Positions 19,175-28,500 of a stretch of DNA of 64,000 bases are shown here, one piece after another. The stretch is from contig NZ_JACJSZ010000009.1 in assembly GCF_014698445.1 (NCBI RefSeq), positions 1-64,000 on the forward strand. The letters are read 5' to 3'. The translations under genes were made by a program, and so were the position numbers. This DNA comes from Microcystis elabens FACHB-917 (GTDB lineage: Bacteria; Cyanobacteriota; Cyanobacteriia; PCC-6307; Cyanobiaceae). The notes beneath the pieces were generated by a model. That model had not been told where the DNA came from. It searched no databases and saw only the letters and a program-made list of their open reading frames with translations. Within the stretch, counting starts at the first letter, position 1. Each line of letters starts with the position of its first letter.

Positions 19175-20707
19175 ATGCTGAGCGCCCTGCTGCTGATTCC
19201 CTTCGCCGGCGCCCTCGGCCTGCTCTGCTGGCCTGGGGAACTGGCCACCGAGCGCATCCGTCGCGCCGCCCTGGCGCTGCTGGGCCTGCAGCTGCTCTGG
19301 AGTTTGCGGGTGCTGCTGGCCTTCGACCCCGGCCAGGCGGGCCTTCAACTGCAGGAGTCGTTCGCCTGGGTCGACAGCATCGGCCTCGACTACCGCCTCG
19401 GCGTCGATGGCCTGGCCATGCCCCTGGTGCTGGTGAACGCCGCCCTCACCCTGGTGTCGGGGATCTGCACCCGCGACCTCAGCCAGCGCCCCCGGCTCTA
19501 CTTCGCCCTGCTGCTGACGATCAGCGGAGCGGTCAACGGGGCGTTCCTGTCCGAGAACCTGCTGCTGTTCTTCCTCTTCTATGAGCTGGAGCTGATTCCC
19601 CTCTGGCTGCTGATCTCCATCTGGGGCGGCGCCAACCGCAGCTATGCCGCCACCAAGTTCCTGATCTTCACGGCCGTCTCCGGGGTGCTGATCCTGGGCG
19701 CCTTTCTCGGCCTCTCCCTGTTCACCGGCCAGGCCGACTTCAGCATCAACCCGGTGACCACCACCCAGCTGGGCATGGGCACCCAGCTGGCCCTGCTGGG
19801 GGCGCTGCTGATCGGCTTCGCCATCAAGATCCCCCTTGTGCCGTTTCACACCTGGCTGCCCGACGCCCACACCGAAGCCTCCACCCCCGTGTCGGTGCTG
19901 CTGGCGGGGGTGCTGCTGAAACTGGGTACCTACGGCCTGCTGCGCTTCTGCCTGGGGATGTTCCCCGAGGCCTGGGCCCTGCTCGCCCCCTGGCTGGCGG
20001 GCTGGGCGGCGGTGTCGGTGCTGTACGGCTCCCTGGCGGCCATCGCCCAGCGGGACATGAAGCGGATGGTCGCCTACAGCTCGGTGGGGCACATGGGCTA
20101 CATCCTGCTGGCGGCGGCGGCCGCCACCCCGGTGAGCATGCTGGGGGCCGTCTTCCAGATGGTCAGCCATGGGCTGATCTCCGCCCTGCTGTTCCTGCTG
20201 GTGGGCATCGTCTACCGCAAGACCCGCACCCGGGACCTGGAGGTGCTGCGGGGCCTGCTCAACCCCGAGCGGGGCCTGCCGTTCACCGGCACCCTGATGA
20301 TCCTGGGGGTGATGGCCAGTGCGGGCATGCCCGGCATGGCCGGTTTCATCTCAGAATTCCTGGTGTTCCGCGGCAGCCTGGGCGCCTTCCCGGTGGCCAC
20401 CCTGCTTTGCATGGTGGGATCAGGCCTCACGGCGGTGTATTTCCTGCTGCTGGTCAACCGGGCCTTCTTCGGGCGCCTGGCGGTGACCCCGCCCAGCGGC
20501 GATCCGGTGGCGGACTCCCGCCTGGAGGTGCGGCTGCCGGCGGTGGCCCTGCGGGAAACCCTGCCCGCCCTGGCCCTGGCCAGCGGGGTGGTGGCCCTGG
20601 GGGTGCTGCCCTTCGGCCTGGGCCGGCTCAGCGAACAGGCCACCACCGCCATGGCCCGGTTGCCGGCTCTTCTCGCGACGCTCCAGGGGGCGGCGCCGCT
20701 GTCATGA
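19175..20707 (+). CDS. ndhD4: NDH-1 subunit NdhD4
   Basis: The second antiporter-like subunit of the CO2-uptake NDH-1 complex, 510 residues. ENLLLFFLFYELELIPLWLL has the conserved Glu of helix 5. KIPLVPFHTWLPDAHTEAST and RDMKRMVAYSSVGHMGYILL are diagnostic for NdhD/NuoM. Its stop overlaps the start of chpX by 4 bases (ATGA), showing translational coupling and supporting assembly of NdhD4, NdhF4 and ChpX in one complex. The 4 subtype rests on context rather than alignment. Confidence 0.94.
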   Translation: MLSALLLIPFAGALGLLCWPGELATERIRRAALALLGLQLLWSLRVLLAFDPGQAGLQLQESFAWVDSIGLDYRLGVDGLAMPLVLVNAALTLVSGICTRDLSQRPRLYFALLLTISGAVNGAFLSENLLLFFLFYELELIPLWLLISIWGGANRSYAATKFLIFTAVSGVLILGAFLGLSLFTGQADFSINPVTTTQLGMGTQLALLGALLIGFAIKIPLVPFHTWLPDAHTEASTPVSVLLAGVLLKLGTYGLLRFCLGMFPEAWALLAPWLAGWAAVSVLYGSLAAIAQRDMKRMVAYSSVGHMGYILLAAAAATPVSMLGAVFQMVSHGLISALLFLLVGIVYRKTRTRDLEVLRGLLNPERGLPFTGTLMILGVMASAGMPGMAGFISEFLVFRGSLGAFPVATLLCMVGSGLTAVYFLLLVNRAFFGRLAVTPPSGDPVADSRLEVRLPAVALRETLPALALASGVVALGVLPFGLGRLSEQATTAMARLPALLATLQGAAPLS

Positions 20708-21864
20708 GACCGATCCCCCGCTCCCCCAAACCACCCCTGACCTACGCCGGCGGGCGCCCCACCAGCGACGATCTGGTGGAGACCCTGCTGGCCGGAGACA
20801 CCCTGCTGGCCGAATCCCCCGACCACCTGCTCCAGGTGGTGGATGTGCTGGAGAGCTACGGCGAGGTGCTGGATGCCTACAGCATCAACCTCATCTACCA
20901 GGCGGAAAAGCAGTTTCTCAATCCCTTCCCGGTGTTCCGCTTCCTCGACGGCGACCTCAGCCCTGCAAAGATCTGGCGCCACCTGCTGCACGACCGGATC
21001 AACTTCGAGTATGCGGAGTACTGCCAGAAGGCGATGCTCTGGCACGGCACCGGAGGCCTCGATGCCTATCTCGACAGCGAGGCCTTCGCCGCCAACTGTG
21101 CCGCCATCGTCGCCCGCAAGACCCGGCGCGATCCCCTGCTGGCGACGCTCAACCCGCTGTTCCCCCAGTTCCTGAACGAACTGATCCGCTCGGCGGCCAC
21201 CACCCACGCGCTGGGCCAGTTCTGGCGGGTGATGAGCGATCTGTTCCTCGATCTGGCCCGGGCCGAGCGGGACGGGCGCGTCGATTCGATCGCCGCGGTG
21301 GTGACCTTCATCAAGGAGGGCCTGGTGGCGGCGGCGGCGGCGCCGATCAACTACGCGGTGGAGATCGCCGACACCTCCTTCTGGGTGCTTCCCCCCGAGG
21401 CCGGTCTCACCTTCCTGGGGGATGTGGCCGTGCCCTATGTGGAGGCGGTGTTCCTGCGCGGCACCCCGTTCCTCGGCACCGTGTCGTTCAACGCCCAGGC
21501 CCAGCAGATCTCCCCCGACCAGGCCCAGTTCATGTACGGCGCCCTCTACGCCGACCCGCTGCCCACCATGGGATCGGGCATCCCGCCCAGCCTGCTGATG
21601 CAGGACATGTACCGTCACCTCCCCGAACGGCTGCGCAACCGATACCTGGCGGGCATCCGCGGCGACGGGGACATGCGGGTGAAGATCTGCATGAGTTTCC
21701 AGAAGGCGATGTTCTGCGTCACCAACGCGGCCATCGCCGGCACCTTCCCCCACCCGCTCAGCACCGAGGTGCCAGCGGAGCAGGCCGCCAACCGGGCCCA
21801 TGCCGCTGCCTGGGCCGCCCGCCTCTGCGTGGCCCGCACCGACTGCCTCGACGATCCGGGCTGA
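20704..21864 (+). CDS. chpX: CO2 hydration protein ChpX/CupB
   Basis: ChpX (CupB) is the zinc-containing, carbonic-anhydrase-like subunit docked on NDH-1 that converts cytosolic CO2 to bicarbonate. The 386-residue product contains QVVDVLESYGEVLDAYSINL, FLNPFPVFRFLDGD, VTFIKEGLVAAAAAPINYAV and RGDGDMRVKICMSFQKAMFC, all typical. It is linked to ndhD4 by an ATGA overlap and lies 15 bases before acRAF. The choice of ChpX over ChpY/CupA rests on its place in an alpha-cyanobacterial cso locus and on the F4/D4 partners; from sequence alone the two are hard to separate. Confidence 0.93.
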   Translation: MRPIPRSPKPPLTYAGGRPTSDDLVETLLAGDTLLAESPDHLLQVVDVLESYGEVLDAYSINLIYQAEKQFLNPFPVFRFLDGDLSPAKIWRHLLHDRINFEYAEYCQKAMLWHGTGGLDAYLDSEAFAANCAAIVARKTRRDPLLATLNPLFPQFLNELIRSAATTHALGQFWRVMSDLFLDLARAERDGRVDSIAAVVTFIKEGLVAAAAAPINYAVEIADTSFWVLPPEAGLTFLGDVAVPYVEAVFLRGTPFLGTVSFNAQAQQISPDQAQFMYGALYADPLPTMGSGIPPSLLMQDMYRHLPERLRNRYLAGIRGDGDMRVKICMSFQKAMFCVTNAAIAGTFPHPLSTEVPAEQAANRAHAAAWAARLCVARTDCLDDPG

Positions 21865-21879
21865 TCTAGGGTCGGACCC

Positions 21880-22125
21880 ATGGATCAGCCCTGGACCCGA
21901 CGGCCCCGTCCCGATCGGCTCGAGCGCCGCATCGAGTTCGATGACTACGAAAGCACCCGCGGCTTCCTGGAGCGCCTGAACGGGCTCTCGGAGCAGGAGG
22001 GCCGCTTCCCCGACATCAGCTTCGGCCGCACCTACGTGAACCTCACCGTGCGGGCCGAAGCCGACGAGGACCCCATCGGCGAACCGGAGGAAACCTTCGC
22101 GCGGGCCATCGATGGTCTCCTCTGA
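21880..22125 (+). CDS. acRAF: Alpha-carboxysome RuBisCO assembly factor (acRAF)
   Basis: A small protein of 81 residues related to pterin-4a-carbinolamine dehydratase, acting as a RuBisCO assembly chaperone. [35 protein letters not shown] and [11 protein letters not shown] match the acRAF form. The catalytic histidine motif of true pterin dehydratases is absent, so enzyme activity is not expected. It overlaps cbbX by 14 bases, pairing assembly factor and activase. Confidence 0.9.
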   Translation: MDQPWTRRPRPDRLERRIEFDDYESTRGFLERLNGLSEQEGRFPDISFGRTYVNLTVRAEADEDPIGEPEETFARAIDGLL

Positions 22126-23080
22126 GGGCACCGCTGCCGACGGGGACGACGGGGAGGCGCCCCAGGAGACGCGGCTGGTGGATCTGCGGGCGGCCTACGA
22201 CGCCGCCGGCATCAAGGAGGTGCTCGACCAGCTCGACCGGGAGCTGATCGGCCTGCGGCCGGTGAAGGCCAGGATCCGCGAGATCGCCGCCCTGCTGGTG
22301 ATCAACCGGGCCCGTACCCAGGTGGGGCTCGACACGGCGCCCCCCAGCCTGCACATGTCGTTCACCGGCCGCCCCGGCACCGGCAAGACGACGGTGGCCG
22401 AGCGGATGTCGAAGATCCTGCACGGCCTGGGCTATGTGCGCAAGGGCCATGTGGTGACGGCCACCCGCGATGACCTGGTGGGCCAGTACATCGGCCATAC
22501 CGCCCCCAAGACCCGGGAGATGCTCAAGAAGGCGATGGGCGGCGTGCTGTTCATCGACGAGGCCTACTATCTCTACCGGCCGGAGAACGAGCGGGACTAC
22601 GGCGCCGAGGCGATCGAGATCCTTTTGCAGGTGATGGAGAACAACCGCAACGACCTGGTGGTGATCTTCGCCGGCTACAAGGAGCGGATGGATGTCTTCT
22701 ACCAGAGCAATCCGGGCCTCTCCTCGCGGGTGGCCAACCACATCGATTTTCCTGATTACACCGCCAGCGAACTCCTGGAGATCGCCCAGCTGATCCTGGC
22801 GGCGGAGAACTACCGCTTCAGCCCCGAGGCCGCCGCCGCCTTCGCCGAATACATCCAGCGGCGCATGCAGCTGCCCTTCTTCGCCAATGCCCGCTCGATC
22901 CGCAACGCCATCGACCGGGCCCGGATGCGCCAGGCCAACCGCCTGTTCAGCGGCATGGGGCGGGCCCTCTCCAAGACCGACCTGATGACGATCGAGGCCG
23001 AGGACATCACCGCCAGCCGGGTGTTCCACGGGGAGGTGGAGGGGCTGGATCCGGCCCGGCCCCTCACCGGCGCTGGCTGA
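22112..23080 (+). CDS. cbbX: RuBisCO activase CbbX (AAA+)
   Basis: CbbX is an AAA+ ATPase that threads the large-subunit C terminus to remove inhibitory sugar phosphates from RuBisCO. The 322-residue protein has Walker [17 protein letters not shown], Walker [14 protein letters not shown], a pore-loop candidate around LVGQYIGHT, and [19 protein letters not shown] near the C terminus as sensor 2/arginine region. The first 25 residues are acidic and variable. It is the last gene of the cluster. Its stop and the opposite dnaA stop lie 3 bases apart inside the palindrome GCTGAGCCTCAGC. Confidence 0.96.
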   Translation: MVSSEGTAADGDDGEAPQETRLVDLRAAYDAAGIKEVLDQLDRELIGLRPVKARIREIAALLVINRARTQVGLDTAPPSLHMSFTGRPGTGKTTVAERMSKILHGLGYVRKGHVVTATRDDLVGQYIGHTAPKTREMLKKAMGGVLFIDEAYYLYRPENERDYGAEAIEILLQVMENNRNDLVVIFAGYKERMDVFYQSNPGLSSRVANHIDFPDYTASELLEIAQLILAAENYRFSPEAAAAFAEYIQRRMQLPFFANARSIRNAIDRARMRQANRLFSGMGRALSKTDLMTIEAEDITASRVFHGEVEGLDPARPLTGAG

Positions 23081-23083
23081 GCC

Positions 23084-24517
23084 TCAGCGGCGCTGGCGGC
23101 AGGCGATCTGCAGCAGGTCGCGCACCTGCTGCACACGCCGCGCCAGGGCGGGATCGGTGCTGAGCTTCTTCTCCACCTGCTCCACCGCGTACATCACGGT
23201 GGAGTGATCCTTGCCCCCGAAGGCCTCGCCGATGCGCGGCAGCGACAGATTCGTGTTCTGGCGCATCAGATACATGCCCACCTGGCGCGACTGGCTGACG
23301 GCCCGCTTGCGGCTGGGGCTGAGCATCTCCTCGATGCGCACCTCGAACACCTCCGCCACCTTCTCCAGAACCTGCTGGGGGGTGACCGCCACCTCGTTGC
23401 CGACCGGATCAAGCATCGGGGCGAGCGATTCCACGGTCATCGGCAGGCCCGTGATCGAGGCGAAGGCCACCGCCCGGGTGAGGGCCCCCTCGAGTTCGCG
23501 GATGTTGGAGGTGAAGCGTCCGGCGATGTACTGAATCAGCTCCCTGGGCAGGGCCACATGCTCCGCCTCCGCCTTCTTGTGCAGGATCGCCATGCGGGTC
23601 TCCAGATCGGGGATCTGGATGTCGGCGATCAGCCCCATCGAGAAGCGGGAGATCAGCCGCTCCTGCAGCCGGGGGATCTGGCTGGGGGGGCGGTCGCTGG
23701 CGATGACAATCTGGCGGCCGGCCTCGTGCAGGGCATTGAAGGTGTGGAAGAACTCCTCCTGGGTGTACTCCTTGCCCTCGATGAACTGGATGTCGTCCAC
23801 CAGGATCAGATCGGCCGCCCGGTAGCGATCCCGGAAGGCCTGCATGCCGTCCTTGCGGATCGCCTGGATGAGGTCATTGGTGAAGGTTTCGGTGCTCACA
23901 TAGAACACCCGCGCCTCCGGATCGATCTCCAGCCGGTAGTGGCCGATGGCCTGCATCAGGTGGGTCTTGCCGAGTCCCACCCCGCCGCAGATGAACAGGG
24001 GGTTGAACTCCCGGCCCGGGGCCTCGGCCACCGCCAGGGAGGCGGCATGGGCCATGCGGCTGTTGGCCCCCACCACGAAGCGGTTGAACACGTAGCGGTT
24101 GTTCAGGCCCGCCCCGGGGCGCTGGTGGACCGGCAGCGACCGGGCGGGGGGAGCACCGGGGGTGGCACTTGGGGTGGCACCGGCCAGGGAGCGCTCGGGG
24201 GGCGGCGGCGGCGAGCCGGCGCCGTTCTCGGCGGCGATGTCCGGGGGGCCGCCGCCCAGGGGTCCGGCCTCCGGGGCCACCTCCACCTCCACCTGCACCT
24301 GCCGGCCGGCGTGCTCGCTGGCCACCGCGGCGATCATCACCAGGTAGTTCTTGCGCAGCCAGCCGCAGGCGAAGCTGTTGGGGGCCTCCAGGCGCAGCAG
24401 CCCATCGGCGTAGTCACGGCACCGGGCCTGGCGGATCCAGGTCTCGTAGGTGGGCTTGCTCAGCCTGCCCTGAAGATCCTGGCTCACCCGGTGCCACAGC
24501 TGATCACCCTGCTGCAC
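23084..24517 (-). CDS. dnaA: Chromosomal replication initiator DnaA
   Basis: DnaA binds the replication origin and opens DNA. The 477-residue product starts at GTG 24517 ([20 protein letters not shown]), matching the normal DnaA N terminus. Domain I is followed by a Pro/Ala/Gly-rich domain II (about 90-145), then domain III with Walker [19 protein letters not shown] and Walker [14 protein letters not shown]. Domain IV has the signature [18 protein letters not shown]. The long open frame upstream of the GTG is antisense to htrA and not part of the gene. No DnaA-box cluster or dnaN is visible nearby, so an origin here is not supported. Confidence 0.96.
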   Translation of the reverse strand: MQQGDQLWHRVSQDLQGRLSKPTYETWIRQARCRDYADGLLRLEAPNSFACGWLRKNYLVMIAAVASEHAGRQVQVEVEVAPEAGPLGGGPPDIAAENGAGSPPPPPERSLAGATPSATPGAPPARSLPVHQRPGAGLNNRYVFNRFVVGANSRMAHAASLAVAEAPGREFNPLFICGGVGLGKTHLMQAIGHYRLEIDPEARVFYVSTETFTNDLIQAIRKDGMQAFRDRYRAADLILVDDIQFIEGKEYTQEEFFHTFNALHEAGRQIVIASDRPPSQIPRLQERLISRFSMGLIADIQIPDLETRMAILHKKAEAEHVALPRELIQYIAGRFTSNIRELEGALTRAVAFASITGLPMTVESLAPMLDPVGNEVAVTPQQVLEKVAEVFEVRIEEMLSPSRKRAVSQSRQVGMYLMRQNTNLSLPRIGEAFGGKDHSTVMYAVEQVEKKLSTDPALARRVQQVRDLLQIACRQRR

Positions 24518-24608
24518 CAGGAGCCCACGACGCGATGGTCGAATATAGGCATCCCAGGCCAGGAGGTTCGTCTTTAATGACTCCCTCAGCGCCGAGCGCC
24601 CACCTCCG

Positions 24609-25736
24609 ATGGTCCAGCCCCGTTTCCTGTCACGCCTCACCCTGCTGGCGGCCGCGGCAGGCCTGCTGACCTCCTGCACCGGCGCCCGCCTGGCCCTGCC
24701 GGGAGTACGCCAGCCCGAGCAGCCCCCGATCAGCGATGCGGCGCCGGGCCCCTCCCTGCAGCACAGCAGCTCGGTCATCGTCGACGCCGTCGAGAAGGCG
24801 GGTCCGGCAGTGGTGCGCATCGACACCGTCAAGCGCACGGTGAACCCCCTCGGGGGCATCTTCGGCCGCGGTCCGGCGATCCAGCAGCAGCAGGGCCAGG
24901 GATCGGGCTTCATCACCCGCTCCGACGGGGTGCTGCTCACCAACGCCCATGTGGTGGAGGGCGCCAGCGAGGTGAGCGTCACCCTCCCCGACGGCCGCAG
25001 CTTCACCGGCAAGGTGCTGGGGGCCGATCCCCTCACCGACGTGGCGGTGGTGAAGGTGGTGGCCTCCAAGCTGCCGGTCGCCACCCTGGGTGACTCCAAC
25101 AAGGTGCGGCCAGGGGAATGGGCCATCGCCATCGGCAACCCCCTCGGCCTCGACAACACGGTGACGGCGGGGATCATCAGCGCCATCCAGCGCACCAACG
25201 CCGTCGGGGAGGGCCAGCGGGTGCCGTACATCCAGACCGATGCGGCCGTGAACCCCGGCAACAGCGGCGGCCCCCTTATCAATGACCGGGGCCAGGTGAT
25301 CGGCATCAACACCGCCATCCGCCAGGCGCCGGGAGCGGGCCTGAGCTTCGCGATCCCGATCAACACGGCCCGGCAGATCGCCGCCCAGATCCTGGAGCGC
25401 GGCTACGCCAGCCACCCCTACATCGGCGTGCGCCTCCAGGCCCTCACCCCTCAGCTGGCCAAGGAGATCAACGCCACCACCAACGAGTGCCGCCTGCCGG
25501 AGGTGAACGGGGTGGTGGTGGTCGAGGTGATGGGCAACAGTCCCGCGGCCAGGGGCGGCCTGAAGCCCTGCGACCTGATCGAGAAAGTGGGCGACAAGCC
25601 CGTCCGCAACGCTTCGGAGGTGCAGCTGGGGGTGGACCGGGGCAAGGTGGGCGAGCCCCTGACGATCACGGTGCAGCGCAACGGCTCCCGCCAGAACCTC
25701 ACCGTTCGGCCCGCCGAACTGCCGCGCGAGGGTTGA
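24609..25736 (+). CDS. htrA: HtrA/Deg-family serine protease, putative lipoprotein
   Basis: A periplasmic or membrane-anchored protein-quality protease of 375 residues. The N terminus is a signal with a lipobox-like LLTSC (Cys23). The trypsin-like domain carries His in [14 protein letters not shown], Asp in [13 protein letters not shown] and Ser in [16 protein letters not shown] single PDZ domain follows (about 270-370: [20 protein letters not shown]). It is divergent from dnaA over 91 bases that should contain both promoters. The downstream glycosyltransferase gene overlaps its stop if a TTG start is used. Confidence 0.94.
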   Translation: MVQPRFLSRLTLLAAAAGLLTSCTGARLALPGVRQPEQPPISDAAPGPSLQHSSSVIVDAVEKAGPAVVRIDTVKRTVNPLGGIFGRGPAIQQQQGQGSGFITRSDGVLLTNAHVVEGASEVSVTLPDGRSFTGKVLGADPLTDVAVVKVVASKLPVATLGDSNKVRPGEWAIAIGNPLGLDNTVTAGIISAIQRTNAVGEGQRVPYIQTDAAVNPGNSGGPLINDRGQVIGINTAIRQAPGAGLSFAIPINTARQIAAQILERGYASHPYIGVRLQALTPQLAKEINATTNECRLPEVNGVVVVEVMGNSPAARGGLKPCDLIEKVGDKPVRNASEVQLGVDRGKVGEPLTITVQRNGSRQNLTVRPAELPREG

Positions 25737-26398
25737 GACCGCCGAGGGAGAGGGGCGGCGGTCCCCCCCAGCTGGTGATGCTGGCCCGCTGGCCGGCGCC
25801 CGGCCGCTGCAAGAGCCGCCTCGTCCCCGGGGTGGGGACGGGGCGGGCGGCCGCGATCCAGGCCCGCCTCACCCGGCACGGCCTGGCCGCCGCGGCCGAG
25901 GCCCGTCGGCTGTTGGCCAGCGCCGCCGGCAGCGAAGGCCTCGGGGCCGCGCCGAGGCTGGTGCTGGCCACCAGCGGCCTCGGTCCCGGGGCCGCCGGTC
26001 GCTGGGGTCGCCGCCTCGGGGTCGACCGGGTGGTGGACCAGGGGCCGGGCAGCCTCGGCTTGCGGATGCAGCGCCAGATGCGGCGCGGCTGGCGGGAGGG
26101 GGCCGCCGCGGTGGTGCTGATCGGCAGCGACCTGCCGGAGCTGGCGGCCGACGACCTGCTGGCCGCCTTCCGGGCACTCGAGCACAGCGCCCTGGTGCTG
26201 GGTCCCGCCGGTGACGGAGGCTACTGGCTGATCGGACGGCGCCGACCGACGCCCCAGGTGTTCGCCGGCATCGACTGGGGCAGCGACCGGGTGCTGGAGC
26301 AGACCCTCGCGCAGGCCCGGCGGGCGGGCTTGAGCACCGCCCTGCTGGCGGAGCGCCACGACCTCGACCGCCCCGCCGATCTGGACCGCTGGCGATGA
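25733..26398 (+). CDS. DUF2064/TIGR04282-type glycosyltransferase
   Basis: A small GT-A-fold nucleotide-sugar-transferase-like protein of up to 221 residues. LVMLARWPAPGRCKSRLVP is the family N-terminal motif (usual form xFxxxPxxGxxKTRL). AVVLIGSDLPELAADDLL and LVLGPAGDGGYWLIG match the GSDxP and GPAxDGGYxLIG motifs. TTG 25733 overlaps the htrA stop and is my choice; GTG 25775 or ATG 25778 are alternatives that begin nearer the conserved core. It overlaps the next gene by 4 bases. These two genes are often annotated as arsenosugar biosynthesis glycosyltransferases; the arsenic link is by family name only, since no arsenic genes are here. Confidence 0.82.
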   Translation: MRPPRERGGGPPQLVMLARWPAPGRCKSRLVPGVGTGRAAAIQARLTRHGLAAAAEARRLLASAAGSEGLGAAPRLVLATSGLGPGAAGRWGRRLGVDRVVDQGPGSLGLRMQRQMRRGWREGAAAVVLIGSDLPELAADDLLAAFRALEHSALVLGPAGDGGYWLIGRRRPTPQVFAGIDWGSDRVLEQTLAQARRAGLSTALLAERHDLDRPADLDRWR

Positions 26399-27141
26399 GC
26401 CCACCCCTGAGTGTGGTGATCGCCGCCCTCAACGAGGCTCAGGGTCTGCCAGGCCTGCTCGCCGATCTGGCCACGGCGCCGGCCCTGGTCCAGGAGGTGC
26501 TGGTGGTGGATGGGGGCAGCACGGACGCCACCGCGCGGCTCGCCGCCCTGGCCGGTGCGGTGGTGCTGCACGAGGGGGGGGGCCGGGGCGGGCAGCTGGC
26601 CGCCGGGGTGGCTTGCAGCACCGCCCCGTGGCTGCTGCTGCTGCATGCCGACGTGCGGCTTCCGCCGCGATGGGCCGAGGCCCTGGCCGCCGCGATCGCT
26701 GCAGGGGAGAGCACCGCCTGGGCCTTCCGGCTGCGCATCGCCGACGACGATCCGGCCCTGCGCCTGGTGGAGCTGGCGGTGGCGCTGCGCAGCCGCTGGC
26801 GCCAGCTGCCCTACGGCGACCAGGGACTGCTGCTGGCCCGGCGCCTGCACGACGCCGCCGGCGGGATCGCCCCGCTGCCCCTGATGGAGGACCTGGAGTT
26901 CCTGCAGCGGCTGCGGTCCCTGGCCCGGATCGCCCTGCTGGCGCCGGCCCTGCGGGTCAATGGCCGCCGCTGGCGTCGGCTGGGGGTGTGGCAGACCATG
27001 CTGGCCAATGCCCGCCTGCGGCGGGACTGGCGCCGCGGCACACCGGTGGAGGAGCTGGCCGCCCGCTACTACGGGCCCACCCCTCAGGGGGCGTACCAGA
27101 AGGCGCAGCGGCGCTGCAGGGGCTCCAGCTCCCAGCCCTGA
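26395..27141 (+). CDS. TIGR04283-type family 2 glycosyltransferase
   Basis: A GT2 enzyme of 248 residues starting MSPPLSVVIAALNEAQGLPG. VQEVLVVDGGSTDATARLAA is the nucleotide-sugar binding stretch and PWLLLLHADVRLPPRWAEAL has the HAD form of the DxD motif. The C terminus is WRRLGVWQTMLANARLRRDW. It overlaps the previous gene by 4 bases, as in many TIGR04282/TIGR04283 pairs. The 3' end overlaps the convergent GNAT gene by 58 bases, so the last 19 codons are antisense to it. The reading frame holds a nine-G run at 26574-26582 that stays in frame. Confidence 0.85.
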   Translation: MSPPLSVVIAALNEAQGLPGLLADLATAPALVQEVLVVDGGSTDATARLAALAGAVVLHEGGGRGGQLAAGVACSTAPWLLLLHADVRLPPRWAEALAAAIAAGESTAWAFRLRIADDDPALRLVELAVALRSRWRQLPYGDQGLLLARRLHDAAGGIAPLPLMEDLEFLQRLRSLARIALLAPALRVNGRRWRRLGVWQTMLANARLRRDWRRGTPVEELAARYYGPTPQGAYQKAQRRCRGSSSQP

Positions 27142-27554
27142 GCGGCATAGAAGCCCACCACATCGGGGTCGGCGAACAGGCTCACCCGGTCGATGCCCAT
27201 GGCCCGCAGCTGCTCGAGCACGTAGTCCATCAGCTCCTTGCCCAGGCCGGCGCCCTGGTAGCGGGGGTGGACCGCCACATCCCAGACGGTGGCCTCCACC
27301 ACCCCGTCGCCGGTGCAGCGGGCGAAGCCCACCAGCCGCGGCAGGCGGGCGTCATGGCGCCAGAGTCCCACCTGCAGGAGGCTGTGCTGCAGGGCCTTGC
27401 GCACCCGCCGCAACGGGCGGCGGCTCCAGCCCACCGCATCGCAGAGCGCCTCCAGCTCGATCAGGTCGATCGGGCGGGTCTGGCTGAGCACCAGCTCCAG
27501 GCTGGGGTTGGGGCAGGCGCAGAGGCGGTGTCCGGGCCCATAGAGGTCGGTCAT
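27084..27554 (-). CDS. GNAT N-acetyltransferase, Ycf52-like
   Basis: A GNAT-fold acetyltransferase of 156 residues. ELEALCDAVGWSRRPLRRVR is the N-terminal region typical of the cyanobacterial/plastid Ycf52 (NSI/SNAT) family. VWDVAVHPRYQGAGLGKELM is the acetyl-CoA binding motif (Q/RxxGxG/A), and VSLFADPDVVGFYAAQGW is the C-terminal motif. ATG 27554 is chosen because it fits the family; the open frame extends upstream without similarity. Substrate is unknown; homologues acetylate protein lysines and arylalkylamines. Confidence 0.86.
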   Translation of the reverse strand: MTDLYGPGHRLCACPNPSLELVLSQTRPIDLIELEALCDAVGWSRRPLRRVRKALQHSLLQVGLWRHDARLPRLVGFARCTGDGVVEATVWDVAVHPRYQGAGLGKELMDYVLEQLRAMGIDRVSLFADPDVVGFYAAQGWELEPLQRRCAFWYAP

Positions 27555-27636
27555 CAGCGGAAGGGTCCCGGGCACGGCGAGAGGGCTACGCGTTCTGAAG
27601 ATCCTGGCGGATGCCGGCCGGACTGCGGCAGGGTGG

Positions 27637-28500
27637 GTGATTGACGCAGTAACCGTCCTGAGCGTCCCCCCCAGCAGCTCCGATCGAACCCCGGCGGTGC
27701 CGGCGTCGCCGGCACCGGTGTCCCCCCTGCTGGTGGGTGTGCACGGCTGGTTGCTGGCGGGCCGTCTGTGGCACCCGCTGCGGCGGGAACTGGTCCCCCG
27801 CTGGACACTGTGGTGCCCCGACCTGCCCGGGTTCGGCACCAGCGACCGGCCCAGGGGATTGCAGGCCAGCCTGGCCAGCTACGGGCGCTGGCTGGCGGAG
27901 GCCGTCCAGCGGGAGACCGCCGGGCGGCCGGTGGTGCTCCTGGGCCACTCCCTGGGGGGCAGCGTGGCGCTGCATGCAGCACCCCTGCTGGGGGAGCAGC
28001 TGCGGGGCCTGGTGCAGATCGCGGCAGGGGGCGGCGTGTTCCAGCCCCGCCCCTTCGCCCGGGTGCGTCGGGGCGGGGCCGCCTTCCTGCGCTGGCGGCC
28101 GGCCTGGCTGGCCCGGGTGCCCGGCACGGAGGCGATCCGCAGCCCGCTGCTGGCCGACGGCCGCGCCGCCCGGGGACTGCTGGCCTGCAGCACCAACCGG
28201 GGCGCCGTGCGTCAGCTGCCGAGGCTGGCCGCGGCGCTCACGGTGCCCAGCCTCTGGATCGCCGGCAGCCGCGACCAGGTGATGGAGCCCCGCTACGTGC
28301 GCCATCTGGCCGGCTACAGCCCCCGCCACCAGCTGGCGATCCTCTCCGGGGTAGGCCACCTGCCGATGGTCGAGACCCCCCGCGCGCTGGCGGCCCTGAT
28401 CGACACCTGGCTGGAGGACGACCTGGCCCTGCCGGCCCAGCCGTCCGGTCTTCAGAGGGTGGCCAGTCCCTTCTCCTGCAGTTCGGCCAGCTGGGCGTAG
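27637..28500 (+). CDS. Alpha/beta hydrolase
   Basis: A 287-residue alpha/beta-hydrolase-fold protein starting at GTG 27637. LLVGVHGWLLAGRLW gives the oxyanion-hole strand, VVLLGHSLGGSVALHAA the nucleophile elbow (Ser in GHSLGGS), LWIAGSRDQVME the acid position and LSGVGHLPMVETP the catalytic His. Substrate cannot be inferred. The last 17 codons (49 bases) overlap the 3' end of the convergent ABC exporter gene and encode a Ser/Cys-rich tail that is probably not functional. It is divergent from the GNAT gene. Confidence 0.87.
   Translation: MIDAVTVLSVPPSSSDRTPAVPASPAPVSPLLVGVHGWLLAGRLWHPLRRELVPRWTLWCPDLPGFGTSDRPRGLQASLASYGRWLAEAVQRETAGRPVVLLGHSLGGSVALHAAPLLGEQLRGLVQIAAGGGVFQPRPFARVRRGGAAFLRWRPAWLARVPGTEAIRSPLLADGRAARGLLACSTNRGAVRQLPRLAAALTVPSLWIAGSRDQVMEPRYVRHLAGYSPRHQLAILSGVGHLPMVETPRALAALIDTWLEDDLALPAQPSGLQRVASPFSCSSASWA

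Noticed and set aside
17143-19257. 704-codon minus-strand frame opposite ndhF4
   Set aside because: Antisense shadow with Gln/Gly/His-rich translation and no domains.
23076-23088. Palindrome GCTGAGCCTCAGC between cbbX and dnaA as a bidirectional terminator
   Set aside because: Six-base arms with a one-base centre and no T runs; it mainly contains the two stop codons.
23084-24608. Replication origin beside dnaA
   Set aside because: No cluster of DnaA boxes or AT-rich unwinding region visible; cyanobacterial origins are often not next to dnaA.
26574-26582. Nine-G run as a phase-variation site in the glycosyltransferase gene
   Set aside because: The gene reads through in one intact frame; it shows that long G runs are common here and weakens the phase-variation idea elsewhere.
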